Of a DNA stretch of 64,000 bases, positions 17,446-26,184 are shown one piece after another. This DNA comes from Suttonella sp. R2A3 (GTDB lineage: Bacteria > Pseudomonadota > Gammaproteobacteria > Cardiobacteriales > Cardiobacteriaceae): contig NZ_CP090975.1 in NCBI RefSeq assembly GCF_021513215.1, forward strand, positions 241,501-305,500. The letters run 5' to 3'. Made by a program: the position numbers and the translations under genes. The notes beneath the pieces were generated by a model that was not told the DNA's origin, made no database searches, and saw only the letters and a program-made list of their open reading frames with translations. Each line of letters starts with the position of its first letter. Positions within the stretch are counted from its first letter, which is position 1.

Positions 17446-17769
17446 TTAGCTGATTTGATCACGCTTGATGATCCAGAGCTGCGGTTTGCCGTTGAGCTCA
17501 CATGCATCTGCGATCAGATCAATAAACGCATAAAGTTCGGTCTCATTGATCTCAGAAGCAGGGCGTAAATCTAATAATAGATCGTCGCAGGCGTAATCGC
17601 TAAGCATATCCCACGCTGCGTCCCAGTTGTGACCAAAATAACCAGGAAATTGGCAAGACTCTGCTAATGCTTTGAGTAAGCCATATTTAGTTACTTCAGT
17701 GTTAATAGCAAGCTTTTTGGCCTGTGCTGGAGCTTGTTCATCCGAACTAATATAGTGAACAACAGCCAT
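17446..17769 (-). CDS. Barstar-family ribonuclease inhibitor
   Basis: 107 residues, the usual barstar size, with no signal peptide, so cytoplasmic. Homology is clearest at LAESCQFPGYFGHNWDAAWD, matching the barstar segment that plugs the barnase active site; Asp50 and Asp54 correspond to barstar Asp35 and Asp39. An acidic residue in LIADACELNG may replace Glu76. It starts 2 nt after the stop of the ribonuclease gene, and its GAGG ribosome-binding site lies inside that gene's last codons, so the two are co-translated. The expected job is to neutralise the neighbouring ribonuclease inside the cell (inferred from pairing and family). Confidence 0.92.
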   Translation of the reverse strand: MAVVHYISSDEQAPAQAKKLAINTEVTKYGLLKALAESCQFPGYFGHNWDAAWDMLSDYACDDLLLDLRPASEINETELYAFIDLIADACELNGKPQLWIIKRDQIS

Positions 17770-17771
17770 GA

Positions 17772-18443
17772 TTAATCGACCTCTATTCGTTGGAAACTGC
17801 GGTAATGATCGGCCGTATAATAGAAAATTTCAGGTGGGTTGCCACCGGTCACAATGCGCCGTGCACCACGATCAGAAGCGCCAGGGGTTGGTACGGTATA
17901 TTCTCGATAATAGCCATTAGGCTTTTCTGGCAGTAAGCCTTCACGGTTTTGGAAGGTGCTGCCATCACGACCGGGATAAGGAAATGGCCCGCCTTGTTTG
18001 ATCTTTGCCACGGTGAGGTTGATCTCAGCATCATGGGTGATGATGCCACTGTTTTCAAGCGCTGTCTCGCTGGTAACCTCATTACCCAGCAAACGATCGA
18101 ATTGTTGTTCAATCTGTGGCCAGAAACTGTAAAGAACCGCGGCAAGTGCAAGAACAATCAGTAGCTTAAACAGTTTGCTCAGCCAGCCTGTGCCTGTATT
18201 CATGGTCATAGGACTATGGGATGTATGGCGTGAACGGACATCATCTTTACGTCCCACCCAAGTGGCAGTAATTTTGTAATTGCCTTCGATTTGGGTGTCA
18301 AAAGAGACCATCATGCCTTCGCGTGGCCGACTCGGCAAATCCCATTTGCTGATATGGAAAAAGACGTCTTGACCGCCATCAGCAGGATGAATAAAGCCAT
18401 ATCCTTTAGGATCATTCCAATGAGAAATCGTACCTTTACGCAT
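17772..18443 (-). CDS. Cold-shock domain / transmembrane / RNase Sa-like guanyl-specific ribonuclease fusion
   Basis: 223 residues in three parts. An N-terminal cold-shock domain (1-65) has RNP1-like KGYGFIHP and RNP2-like VFFHIS. A single membrane helix (about 91-109) is preceded by Lys residues and followed by acidic ones, predicting the N-terminus inside and the C-terminus outside. The C-terminal domain (about 140-223) strongly resembles Streptomyces RNase Sa, including GGPFPYPGRDGSTFQNRE and YYREYTVPTPGA. Aligned catalytic residues are all present: Glu181 (Sa Glu54), Arg192 (Arg65), Arg196 (Arg69), His213 (His85). An active, membrane-tethered, probably periplasm-facing ribonuclease is expected. 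The barstar gene follows in the same operon. The fusion of a nucleic-acid-binding domain to this fold is unusual. Confidence 0.9.
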   Translation of the reverse strand: MRKGTISHWNDPKGYGFIHPADGGQDVFFHISKWDLPSRPREGMMVSFDTQIEGNYKITATWVGRKDDVRSRHTSHSPMTMNTGTGWLSKLFKLLIVLALAAVLYSFWPQIEQQFDRLLGNEVTSETALENSGIITHDAEINLTVAKIKQGGPFPYPGRDGSTFQNREGLLPEKPNGYYREYTVPTPGASDRGARRIVTGGNPPEIFYYTADHYRSFQRIEVD

Positions 18444-18573
18444 AAAATCCGTCCACTTCCATTGTTTTAAGGATAATTAGGTTCTGATGATGGGTTAGTG
18501 CACAAATCTGGGCTCTACATAAACCCAAACATTCATGATAGTCCGCGTAATCACAGACACATCGCCTTCTATG

Positions 18574-19179
18574 CTAAAAATTATTGACTAATAAAGAGAA
18601 CGCAATATATAACATAAACAAGCCGATAATCACTTCAATTATACGCCAAGTCCGTGGTTGTGCAAGCAGAGGGCGTAACAGGCGTGCACCATAGCCTAAT
18701 GAAAAGAAAAAGACAAAAGAAGCGAGTGTTGCACCTAAGGCAAACGCCATGCGCTGATCACTGAATTGATTAGCCACGCTGCCAAGCAATAACACGGTGT
18801 CTAAATACACATGCGGATTAAGCCAAGTTAGCGCCAGTGCGATAAGTATTATTCGTTTTTTTGAGGAGGTTTTACCACTAACCAGCAAAGCTTCTCCACC
18901 GAGCCAGGCAGCGCGAAATCGTAACAGTGCATAAAGCAATAAAAAAATCGCACCAAAATAGCGCATTAGAGTGGCCAGTGACGGGGCAAACTCGGCAATC
19001 GCACTCATCCCAAAAACCCCAACATGGATGAGTAAGGCGTCAGAGATTGCGCAAATCAGACACACCAGAAATACGTGTTGGTGTAATAGGCCTTGGCGAA
19101 GCACCATCACATTTTGCGCACCTATCGCAAAAATCAGCGAAAGTCCTAGGAAGAATCCGCTACTCGCGGCGCTGATCAA
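18574..19179 (-). CDS. LysE/ArgO-family amino acid exporter
   Basis: 201 residues with about six membrane helices. The N-terminal [20 protein letters not shown] and the central [18 protein letters not shown] are the two LysE-family signatures (GAQN and NPH). ArgO exports arginine and its analogues, and LysE exports lysine and arginine; which applies here cannot be told. The start is a TTG at 19179 overlapping the hisA stop (TTGA), indicating coupling to hisA, an association that looks metabolic only in a loose sense. The ribonuclease gene lies 130 nt downstream on the same strand. Confidence 0.88.
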   Translation of the reverse strand: MISAASSGFFLGLSLIFAIGAQNVMVLRQGLLHQHVFLVCLICAISDALLIHVGVFGMSAIAEFAPSLATLMRYFGAIFLLLYALLRFRAAWLGGEALLVSGKTSSKKRIILIALALTWLNPHVYLDTVLLLGSVANQFSDQRMAFALGATLASFVFFFSLGYGARLLRPLLAQPRTWRIIEVIIGLFMLYIAFSLLVNNF

Positions 19180-19907
19180 GCGTTAATTCCGGCTGTTTCA
19201 TACGCTTGGGCAAGAGTGAATGCGCCATCATAAATAGCACGACCAACGATAACCCCGGCAACCGCTGGCTCTGCATCACGTAATGCGGCGATATCGGATA
19301 GAGATGAAACGCCTCCGGAGGCAATCACTGGAATATCGGTTGTACTGGCTAAATGGGTCGTTTGCTCTAGATTAACCCCGCCCATCATGCCATCTTTGGC
19401 AATATCGGTATAAATAATGGCGGCAATCGTTTCCCGGCTAAACTGCTGCGCTAAATCGGTGGCTTTTAGGCTAGAAACGCTTGCCCAGCCGTCGGTTGCG
19501 ACAAAGCCATCTTTGGCATCGAGCCCTAAAATGATTTTTCCCGGATAACGATCAGCTAAATCAGCGACTGCTTGAGGATCGGATGCGGCTTTTGAGCCAA
19601 TGATGCAATAGCGCACACCTAAATCCCAGTAGTGTTTCGCGGTTTCTTCATCACGAATTCCACCACCAATTTGCAAAGGTAAGTCAGGAAAGCGTGCTGC
19701 AATCGCGCGAACCACATCAGCATTTCGTGGACTACCAGCAAAGGCACCATTCAGATCGACGAGATGAAGACGGGTTGCGCCTTGTGCTACCCAATGTGCT
19801 GCCATCTCAACAGGGTCATCTGAGAATACGGTGGCATCTTGCATGCGTCCTTGTTTTAAGCGCACACACTGACCATCCTTTAAATCAATTGCTGGAATAG
19901 GGAGCAT
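19176..19907 (-). CDS. hisA: 1-(5-phosphoribosyl)-5-[(5-phosphoribosylamino)methylideneamino]imidazole-4-carboxamide isomerase HisA
   Basis: 243 residues, a standard HisA TIM barrel. It catalyses the Amadori rearrangement of ProFAR to PRFAR in histidine synthesis. The catalytic general base Asp8 is in IPAIDLKDG and the acid Asp in LGLDAKDG (about 130). Phosphate-binding loops [11 protein letters not shown] and [12 protein letters not shown] are clear. An AAGGA site precedes the ATG by about 8 nt. It is separated from hisB-hisH by 4 kb holding two unrelated genes, so the his genes are scattered here. Confidence 0.97.
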   Translation of the reverse strand: MLPIPAIDLKDGQCVRLKQGRMQDATVFSDDPVEMAAHWVAQGATRLHLVDLNGAFAGSPRNADVVRAIAARFPDLPLQIGGGIRDEETAKHYWDLGVRYCIIGSKAASDPQAVADLADRYPGKIILGLDAKDGFVATDGWASVSSLKATDLAQQFSRETIAAIIYTDIAKDGMMGGVNLEQTTHLASTTDIPVIASGGVSSLSDIAALRDAEPAVAGVIVGRAIYDGAFTLAQAYETAGINA

Positions 19908-19950
19908 GAAGAGTCCTTAGGCTGAATAAGCAAATTATTATGCCGAATTT

Positions 19951-19979
19951 TTTACACGATGCAAGCAATGCACTATACT
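19951..19979 (+). promoter_or_regulatory. Sigma-70 type promoter for the DUF819 transporter gene
   Basis: -35 TTTACA (19951-19956), a 17-bp spacer and -10 TATACT (19974-19979), with five of six bases matching consensus in each hexamer. The predicted start near 19987 leaves a leader of about 90 nt. A CATAAT on the minus strand (19937-19942) may be the -10 for divergent hisA. Confidence 0.6.
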
Positions 19980-20076
19980 GCGCGCCCATCAGGATTAATC
20001 ATGGTGATAAATGATTATTCTAATGACACACAATCTTTCGCAAATCTATTATTCGCGATATTTTAGGGGAAACTTT

Positions 20077-21318
20077 ATGAACGTAGATCAAGCACTTATC
20101 ACCAATCCCGGACTCAGCTTTGGCGTCATTATGGCCGTTTTGGGTTTGATTTTTTACACTTCAGCAAAAACCTCCGGCTTTTGGGCAAAGTTTTATCATC
20201 ATATTCCGGCCTTATTACTGTGTTATTTCTTGCCTGGCTTATTAACCACTACCGGCATTTTAAGTCATGACAGCGGCGATAAGATTTATTACATCGCTTC
20301 ACGCTTCTTACTGCCAGCAAGTTTGGTTTTGCTCACTTTAAGTGTTGATTTGAATAAAATCATTGGCTTAGGCTGGAAAGCGATCGCGATGTTTTTTACC
20401 GCGACGATCGGGATTATGCTCGGTGGTCCTTTTGCGGTGTGGCTATTCCACACCATCGCCCCTGATTGGGTGGCTGGTGATCTTTGGAAAGGGTTATCAA
20501 CCCTTGCCGGTAGCTGGATCGGTGGTGGTGCGAATATGGCCTCGATGAAAGAACTGCACCAAGTCAACGATACCTTATTCGGCACCATGGCGGTGGTTGA
20601 TGTAATCGTTGCTGAATTTTGGCTGATTGCTTTACTGTTCATGGCGAAGAAATCAGAAGGCATTGATCGCTGGTTAAATGCTGATACCACAAGCATTGAT
20701 GACTTAAAATACACCGTAGAAAAATATCAGACAGAAAATGCGCGCCTGCCAAGTTTGAATGACGTGATGATAATTTTAGGGATCGCGTTTTTTATTGTCG
20801 GGCTGGGTCACCTTGCTGGTGATGTGATCGGTGGGTATTTTGCGCAGTTCTCTTGGGCGAAAGAATATAGCCTATCAAGTGCGTTCCTATGGTTGGTTTT
20901 AACCGCGACTATTGGCGGGATTGGCTTGTCGTTTACCCGGCTTCGTGATTACGAACACGCCGGCGCTTCGAAAATCGGTTCAGCGTTTATCTATATCCTT
21001 GTGGCGGCTATTGGTATGCACATGGATTTGACAAAAATCTTAACCCACTGGCAGTTGGTGTTGGTTGGGTTTGTGTGGATTCTGTTCCACATTACGTTGC
21101 TGTTTATCGTCGCTAAACTGATTCGTGCACCGCTGTTTTTCTTAGCGGTTGGCTCGAAAGCGAACATCGGTGGGGCAGCCTCAGCGCCAGTTGTGGCTGC
21201 TGCGTTCCATCCATCACTAGCGCCAGTTGGTGTATTACTCGCGATTTTAGGCTACGCCGTGGGTACTATTGGTGCTTATCTCACAGGTGAGATGATGCGT
21301 TTGGTTGTTGGTGGCTAA
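20077..21318 (+). CDS. DUF819 family integral membrane transporter
   Basis: About 413 residues with roughly ten to eleven hydrophobic helices. Motifs of the DUF819 (YjcL-like) family are LSVDLNKIIGLGWKA, LAGSWIGGGANMASMKEL and, near the C-terminus, GSKANIGGAASAPVVAAAFH; the two Gly-rich loops are internal repeats of a transport core. The substrate is unknown. The ATG at 20077 has AGGGGA 6 nt upstream and removes a poor N-terminal extension that is open to 20011. The TonB-dependent receptor gene follows after 30 nt with no terminator, so the two may be one operon and serve the same nutrient (inference). Confidence 0.85.
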   Translation: MNVDQALITNPGLSFGVIMAVLGLIFYTSAKTSGFWAKFYHHIPALLLCYFLPGLLTTTGILSHDSGDKIYYIASRFLLPASLVLLTLSVDLNKIIGLGWKAIAMFFTATIGIMLGGPFAVWLFHTIAPDWVAGDLWKGLSTLAGSWIGGGANMASMKELHQVNDTLFGTMAVVDVIVAEFWLIALLFMAKKSEGIDRWLNADTTSIDDLKYTVEKYQTENARLPSLNDVMIILGIAFFIVGLGHLAGDVIGGYFAQFSWAKEYSLSSAFLWLVLTATIGGIGLSFTRLRDYEHAGASKIGSAFIYILVAAIGMHMDLTKILTHWQLVLVGFVWILFHITLLFIVAKLIRAPLFFLAVGSKANIGGAASAPVVAAAFHPSLAPVGVLLAILGYAVGTIGAYLTGEMMRLVVGG

Positions 21319-21348
21319 TCTTAACTTTAAACTAAAAAAAGGATCACA

Positions 21349-23697
21349 ATGACATCAAGTTGTTATTTGAACTATAGAGTCACCTCGTTACTCCCGTTTG
21401 CATTGTTACTGCCTATGTTTGCCCAGGCGGAAAATTCTGCACAACTAACAGATATCGAGATTGTTGGCGATAAGCCAATAATCGAGGCCTCGCAAATATG
21501 GACGGGTAATGTTGATAAAGTGGACGCCAGCACTTTGCGTGCAGTGCGTGCAGTATCTCTTGGGCAGACGCTGGAAAAACAAAGTGGCGTGCACAACCAG
21601 AATATGGGACCAAATAACGGTTTGCCACAAATCCGTAGCCTTAGTGGTAATCGTGTGCGCCTGCTGCAAAACGGTCTGGATGTTTCCGATATGTCTGCTA
21701 TTAGTGGCAATCTGGCGGTGCCTTTGGATGTTTCGCTAGCTGAAGAGATTGATGTGTATAAATCGTCTGCCTCGGTGCTGTATGGGGGTAATGCGGTGGG
21801 TGGTGCGGTGGATGTACGCACGCGTTTTATCCCCTCTCAGCTGCCTGATAAAGCCATCGGTGGCACAGTAGATATTAGCAAAGGGTTTAATGCGCCCAAT
21901 AGCGGTCAATTTTCACTTGACGGTAAAATTAACGAGCGTGTGGCCTGGCATGTTGATGGCGGTATACGCAAAATCTCACGCTATCGTATTCCAGGTAATG
22001 CTAAAGCGGATATTTGTTACGATAAATTTTCTGTCGGTTTGCGCTACGAGCTGACTTGGTTGTGTCAGACGCAAAGAGATTTCCATGATTGGATTGTTAA
22101 TAAGGCCTATTTTGCTTATGTGAATCATCTTCCGAACGGTGAGAGCATATACAGTAAAAGACGCGGTCGTGGCTTTGTTCCGAATAAGGATTATGTTCCT
22201 GGTACCCAACTTCCTTATTTACCGAATATTGATAAAGCTATCATCGTCGACGTAGTGCCGCAGAAGGTGGGTGAAATCCCCAACAGCCATTTTGAAAGCA
22301 AAAACGCTTCAGCCGGTATCAGTTATGTCGGTGAACATGCTTCTGTAGGCATTGGTGTCAGTCGTTATCTAACTGGCTACGGGGTTCCCGGGTTTGCTTC
22401 ACGCGACACATGGACGGGGAACTCTGCTGATGGTCTGTTGCCAGCCAACGTGCGTGCTGAGCAGACACGCTGGGAAATTCAAGGCGAATACCGTCCGCAG
22501 GTGGTGTGGGCTGACAGCATACGCCTGCGCCTGGCCGATACCCGTGCCGATAATCAAGAATATTTGGGTGATGTGTTTGCCGGTAGCCTTAATGCGCGCA
22601 CGCAACAGGCACGCACTGAGTTTTACCACAATATACCAGCCGCAGTATACATTGACGGCGTTGTCGGCGCCGATTGGCGTTACCGTCGCACAGATGGTGG
22701 CGGTGCTGACCGCTATATTGGCGATACCAGTAGTCGCGATTATGCATTTTTCATTGCCGAAAAAGCACAGTGGCGTGGTTTAACTGCCGGTTTTGGTTAC
22801 CGTGTTGGCAAAGCGCAGCGAAATTTACATGCTACTGAAGGTTATAAGCCCAGCCGTGGCCGTAACATGGTTATCGAAAAACCACAGCGTGAATTCACTT
22901 TGCACGACTACCAGCTTAGCTTTAAATGGCAGCCTAGCGATATCTGGTTTGCACAGGTGCAGTATAATTATGGTGAGCGCGCACCTGATATCAACGAATT
23001 ATTCAGCAACAATCGTCATTTCGCCATCTTCACCAATGAACACGGCAATAGCACACTCAACAAAGAACGTATGAATAATTGGGAGTTTTCCAGTGGGCTA
23101 AAATGGCATGATTTAGGGCTGACTATAACCCATTATCGTACCGATTTTCGGGATTACCTCTACCTGGCGGCGACGGGTACGGAACGCTATAACATGCCTT
23201 ATAAAGAATGGCGTCAGGGAGATACTGCCATCCGTGGGTTTGAAACCGAGCTGAACTACAGTTTTGACAGCGAACAATGGGGACAGTGGCAAGGACGATT
23301 ATTTGCTGATTGGGTCAAGAATATGCCCATACGTAACGACGACAATGGCTACCGCGTGCGTAATGAAGGTGATTACATGCCTGGATTACCGACTAACCGC
23401 TATGGAGTAGGGTTAAATTGGCAAAAAGATGGCTGGCGCGTATCTACCAGTCTGACCCGATTCACCGAGGCCAAGCATTTGGGTAAAATCTTAAATACCG
23501 AAACGCCACTGGGTTCCTACAATACATTAGATGCTTATGTGAGCTACAGTCTTGACAAAAATGACATAAAATGGGAATGGTATCTGGACGGACGTAATCT
23601 CACTAACGCTAGTGCTCGTGCGTACAATTCACCACTCAAATATCTATCACCATTGCCGGGACGTTCGCTTAGCACAGGGGTAAAAATACATTTTTAG
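21349..23697 (+). CDS. TonB-dependent outer-membrane receptor, possibly ZnuD/heme-receptor-like
   Basis: 782 residues. A signal peptide ends around residue 27 (MFAQAEN). The plug domain (about 35-165) includes PQIRSLSGNRVRLLQNGLDV and SASVLYGGNAVGGAVDVRT. The 22-strand barrel follows and ends in Phe (GVKIHF). The C-terminal NSPLKYLSPLPGRS resembles receptors of the ZnuD zinc/heme group, but no His-rich loop is visible. A long extracellular-type insertion around residues 210-300 holds a Cys pair (Cys223, Cys239) that could form a disulfide. AAGGAT precedes the ATG. The metal or other ligand is not established. Confidence 0.82.
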   Translation: MTSSCYLNYRVTSLLPFALLLPMFAQAENSAQLTDIEIVGDKPIIEASQIWTGNVDKVDASTLRAVRAVSLGQTLEKQSGVHNQNMGPNNGLPQIRSLSGNRVRLLQNGLDVSDMSAISGNLAVPLDVSLAEEIDVYKSSASVLYGGNAVGGAVDVRTRFIPSQLPDKAIGGTVDISKGFNAPNSGQFSLDGKINERVAWHVDGGIRKISRYRIPGNAKADICYDKFSVGLRYELTWLCQTQRDFHDWIVNKAYFAYVNHLPNGESIYSKRRGRGFVPNKDYVPGTQLPYLPNIDKAIIVDVVPQKVGEIPNSHFESKNASAGISYVGEHASVGIGVSRYLTGYGVPGFASRDTWTGNSADGLLPANVRAEQTRWEIQGEYRPQVVWADSIRLRLADTRADNQEYLGDVFAGSLNARTQQARTEFYHNIPAAVYIDGVVGADWRYRRTDGGGADRYIGDTSSRDYAFFIAEKAQWRGLTAGFGYRVGKAQRNLHATEGYKPSRGRNMVIEKPQREFTLHDYQLSFKWQPSDIWFAQVQYNYGERAPDINELFSNNRHFAIFTNEHGNSTLNKERMNNWEFSSGLKWHDLGLTITHYRTDFRDYLYLAATGTERYNMPYKEWRQGDTAIRGFETELNYSFDSEQWGQWQGRLFADWVKNMPIRNDDNGYRVRNEGDYMPGLPTNRYGVGLNWQKDGWRVSTSLTRFTEAKHLGKILNTETPLGSYNTLDAYVSYSLDKNDIKWEWYLDGRNLTNASARAYNSPLKYLSPLPGRSLSTGVKIHF

Positions 23698-23717
23698 GGC
23701 CATCAAGCTGACAATAT

Positions 23718-23757
23718 ATCGCCCGGTTAAAAAGATCGGGCGGTATGGTTGTTTTTA
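23718..23757 (+). terminator. Rho-independent terminator after the TonB-dependent receptor gene
   Basis: Stem CGCCCG (23720-23725) with CGGGCG (23737-23742), extendable by two weaker pairs, an 11-nt loop, and a T-rich stretch ending in GTTTTT about 9 nt after the stem. It lies 20 nt after the receptor stop. The remaining bases to hisH (about 23760-23980) show no gene or clear motif. Confidence 0.6.
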
Positions 23758-23980
23758 GATGATTCTATTCAGATGGACAAAAAGTTGCGATAAGCAGATG
23801 ATGATGCTGCACTCATGCGATAGGATGTGCGTTTTTATGCAAGCGCTGAGCAGACGAATATGGCAATGCACTGCTTGTCTTCCCGGAATATAGGAAAATC
23901 CGCTAATATTTTGCGCGCGTCCTTGTGTTAAGCACAGCCCGGAAGTTTTCTAAATTAAATCGTTAGGGTAAAAAAACGCG

Positions 23981-24610
23981 TCAAGGCTGCCAATCAACGA
24001 AATTGGCGAGAAAGCGTAATCCAGCGTCGCTGGATTTTTCCGGATGCGCTTGTAAGCCGGCAATATTATCGCGGGCGATGGCCGCTGGAAACGTGCAGCC
24101 GTAAGTGGTTTCGCCAATGGTGTGTTCGCTGTCATGCAGATGGTAGCTGTGCACATAGTAAAAGTGGCTGTGATCGGCAATCCCTGACCAAAGCGGGTGC
24201 TTAGCGGTTTGACTAATCGTGTTCCAGCCCATATGCGGGATTTTAATCGGCTGCTGTTGGTCTGTGAGTTCGGTGTCAAAGCGCACCACTTGACCGTCAA
24301 ATAAGCCTAAGCCGTCAACGCCACCATTTTCCTCACTATGTTGCATCATTAGCTGCGGACCAATACAAATGCCTAAAAACGGTTTTTCTTGTGCCGCAAG
24401 CAGCAGTGGATCAATCAAATCGAGTGTTTGTAACTGTGCCATACACGCGGCAATCGCGCCTTGTCCAGGCAGTAAAATACGATCAGCCTTGCTGATGCCA
24501 CTAGCCTCAGTGGTTAAGAATATATCAGCCTGAGGGGCGACATGCGCCAATGCTTTACAGACGCTGTGTAAATTCCCCATACCATAATCAATTACCGCAA
24601 TGCGCGTCAT
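23981..24610 (-). CDS. hisH: Imidazole glycerol phosphate synthase glutaminase subunit HisH
   Basis: 209 residues, a class I glutamine amidotransferase. It supplies ammonia to HisF to make imidazole glycerol phosphate and AICAR. The nucleophile Cys82 is in [11 protein letters not shown] (usually GICLGMQ), and the His/Glu of the triad are in [19 protein letters not shown] at the N-terminus is characteristic. Its ATG overlaps the hisB stop by 4 nt (ATGA). hisF is not adjacent, which is unusual because hisB-hisH-hisA-hisF commonly cluster. Confidence 0.96.
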   Translation of the reverse strand: MTRIAVIDYGMGNLHSVCKALAHVAPQADIFLTTEASGISKADRILLPGQGAIAACMAQLQTLDLIDPLLLAAQEKPFLGICIGPQLMMQHSEENGGVDGLGLFDGQVVRFDTELTDQQQPIKIPHMGWNTISQTAKHPLWSGIADHSHFYYVHSYHLHDSEHTIGETTYGCTFPAAIARDNIAGLQAHPEKSSDAGLRFLANFVDWQP

Positions 24611-25197
24611 AGACAGCCTTTAGTCGAAGGCATTTGCCCACTGGCGCGCTCATCCAGGCTACATGCCATGCGTAGGGCACGTCCAAACGCTTTAAAAATC
24701 GTTTCGATGATATGGTGATTATTGATGCCGCGCAGGTTATCGATATGGATGGTTGCACCGGCGTGATTGGCAAATCCTTGGAAAAATTCAAAAAAGGTTT
24801 CACTATCGACATCGCCGATCTTATCGCGACTAAAATGGGCGTGGAAATGCAGTCCTGGGCGGCCAGAAAAATCAATGACCACTCTTGAGAGCGCCTCATC
24901 GAGCGGGACATAGCTGTGTCCATAGCGGCTGATCCCACGTTTATCACCTAAGGCTTGAGCCATTGCTTGACCAAGGGCAATACCGCAATCTTCAACGCTG
25001 TGATGACAGTCGACATGTAAATCGCCGCGGCATTGAATATTAAGATCAAACAAGCCATGACGAGCAATCTGCTCGAGCATATGATCAAAAAAGCCGATGC
25101 CGGTGTTTAAATCGGCGTTACCTGTACCATCAAGCTGTAGTGATACGTCGATTTGGGTTTCGTTGGTTTGGCGAGAAATACTGGCTTGTCGAGTCAT
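24607..25197 (-). CDS. hisB: Imidazoleglycerol-phosphate dehydratase HisB (monofunctional)
   Basis: 196 residues, only the dehydratase, without the N-terminal histidinol-phosphatase that is fused in enterobacteria. It contains the manganese-binding His clusters [38 protein letters not shown] and [18 protein letters not shown]. It converts imidazole glycerol phosphate to imidazole acetol phosphate. It is the first gene of a hisB-hisH pair, with about 85 nt separating it from the end of era upstream on the same strand. Confidence 0.97.
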   Translation of the reverse strand: MTRQASISRQTNETQIDVSLQLDGTGNADLNTGIGFFDHMLEQIARHGLFDLNIQCRGDLHVDCHHSVEDCGIALGQAMAQALGDKRGISRYGHSYVPLDEALSRVVIDFSGRPGLHFHAHFSRDKIGDVDSETFFEFFQGFANHAGATIHIDNLRGINNHHIIETIFKAFGRALRMACSLDERASGQMPSTKGCL

Positions 25198-25281
25198 GAA
25201 TATTGCCTACGCTTAAGTGTTAACGATGAAAAATTCATTATAACGATAAGTACGGGACAGGCAAATAAATTGCACCACAGG

Positions 25282-26184
25282 TTATTCGCCGCTGCCATAC
25301 CCCATGCTTTGGATGATTTGATCATCGTCGCGCCAATTCTCACGCACTTTAACCCAGGTGCGCAACATGACTTTTTTATCCACTAAAGTTTCCAGATCGC
25401 CACGTGCACGCTGTCCAACAAGTTTAAGCGTTTTACCACCTTTACCAATCACCATCCCTTTTTGACTGGCGCGCTCAACCAAAATCGTCGCATCGATCTG
25501 AATCATCGAATCTTCTTCGCTGTAGCGCTCAATAATGACGCCTAACTCATAGGGCAATTCCTGGTGAAGGTAGCGAAAGAGTTTTTCACGAATGATTTCT
25601 GCAGCCATAAAGCGCATGCCGGCGGTGGTGATTTGCTCTTCTGGGAACAACCACGGCTGCTCAGGCATATACTGCGCTAAACTGTTTTCAAGCGCGTCAA
25701 GATTATGCTCGTGCTGTGCTGACACAGGCACGATTTCTTGCCAATCAGCGCGTTCTTGGATCTCACTTAACGCGCTAAAGAGGGTGCTTTTATCTTTACA
25801 ACGGTCAATTTTATTCAGTACATGGATTTTTGGTAGCTTGAGCGCGTTGATGCTTTCAGCGATATGCGTATCTTCTGCCGTCCAACGCGCAAATTCGCTA
25901 ACATGAATAATCGCATCAACGTATTCCATCGATTGCCAGGCCGCACGGTTCATCTGGCGATTGATTGCTTTTTTGCGTTCGTCGTGAATCCCGGGGGTAT
26001 CGACAAAAACAATTTGCGTCTCACCGCGTGTATAGATGCCGAGCAGGGCGTGGCGTGTGGTTTGCGGCTTATTCGAGGTGATGGCGATTTTCTGGCCGAT
26101 TAAATGATTGATCAGGGTTGATTTGCCCACATTTGGGCGACCAACAACGGCGATATAGCCAGCACGGGTTAAAGGAGTATTCAT
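25282..26184 (-). CDS. era: GTPase Era, 16S rRNA / 30S assembly factor
   Basis: 300 residues, the standard size. The GTPase domain has G1 GRPNVGKST, G3 DTPGIHDER and G4 NKID. The C-terminal KH domain has GMVIGKGGKTLKLVG and binds the 3' end of 16S rRNA. Its ATG overlaps the rnc stop by 4 nt, giving the conserved rnc-era coupling. It is the last gene of lepA-lepB-rnc-era. Confidence 0.98.
   Translation of the reverse strand: MNTPLTRAGYIAVVGRPNVGKSTLINHLIGQKIAITSNKPQTTRHALLGIYTRGETQIVFVDTPGIHDERKKAINRQMNRAAWQSMEYVDAIIHVSEFARWTAEDTHIAESINALKLPKIHVLNKIDRCKDKSTLFSALSEIQERADWQEIVPVSAQHEHNLDALENSLAQYMPEQPWLFPEEQITTAGMRFMAAEIIREKLFRYLHQELPYELGVIIERYSEEDSMIQIDATILVERASQKGMVIGKGGKTLKLVGQRARGDLETLVDKKVMLRTWVKVRENWRDDDQIIQSMGYGSGE

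Noticed and set aside
18444-18573. Cold-shock-type long 5' UTR before the cold-shock/ribonuclease gene
   Set aside because: Only 130 nt separate it from the upstream gene and no cold-box-like element was recognisable by eye.
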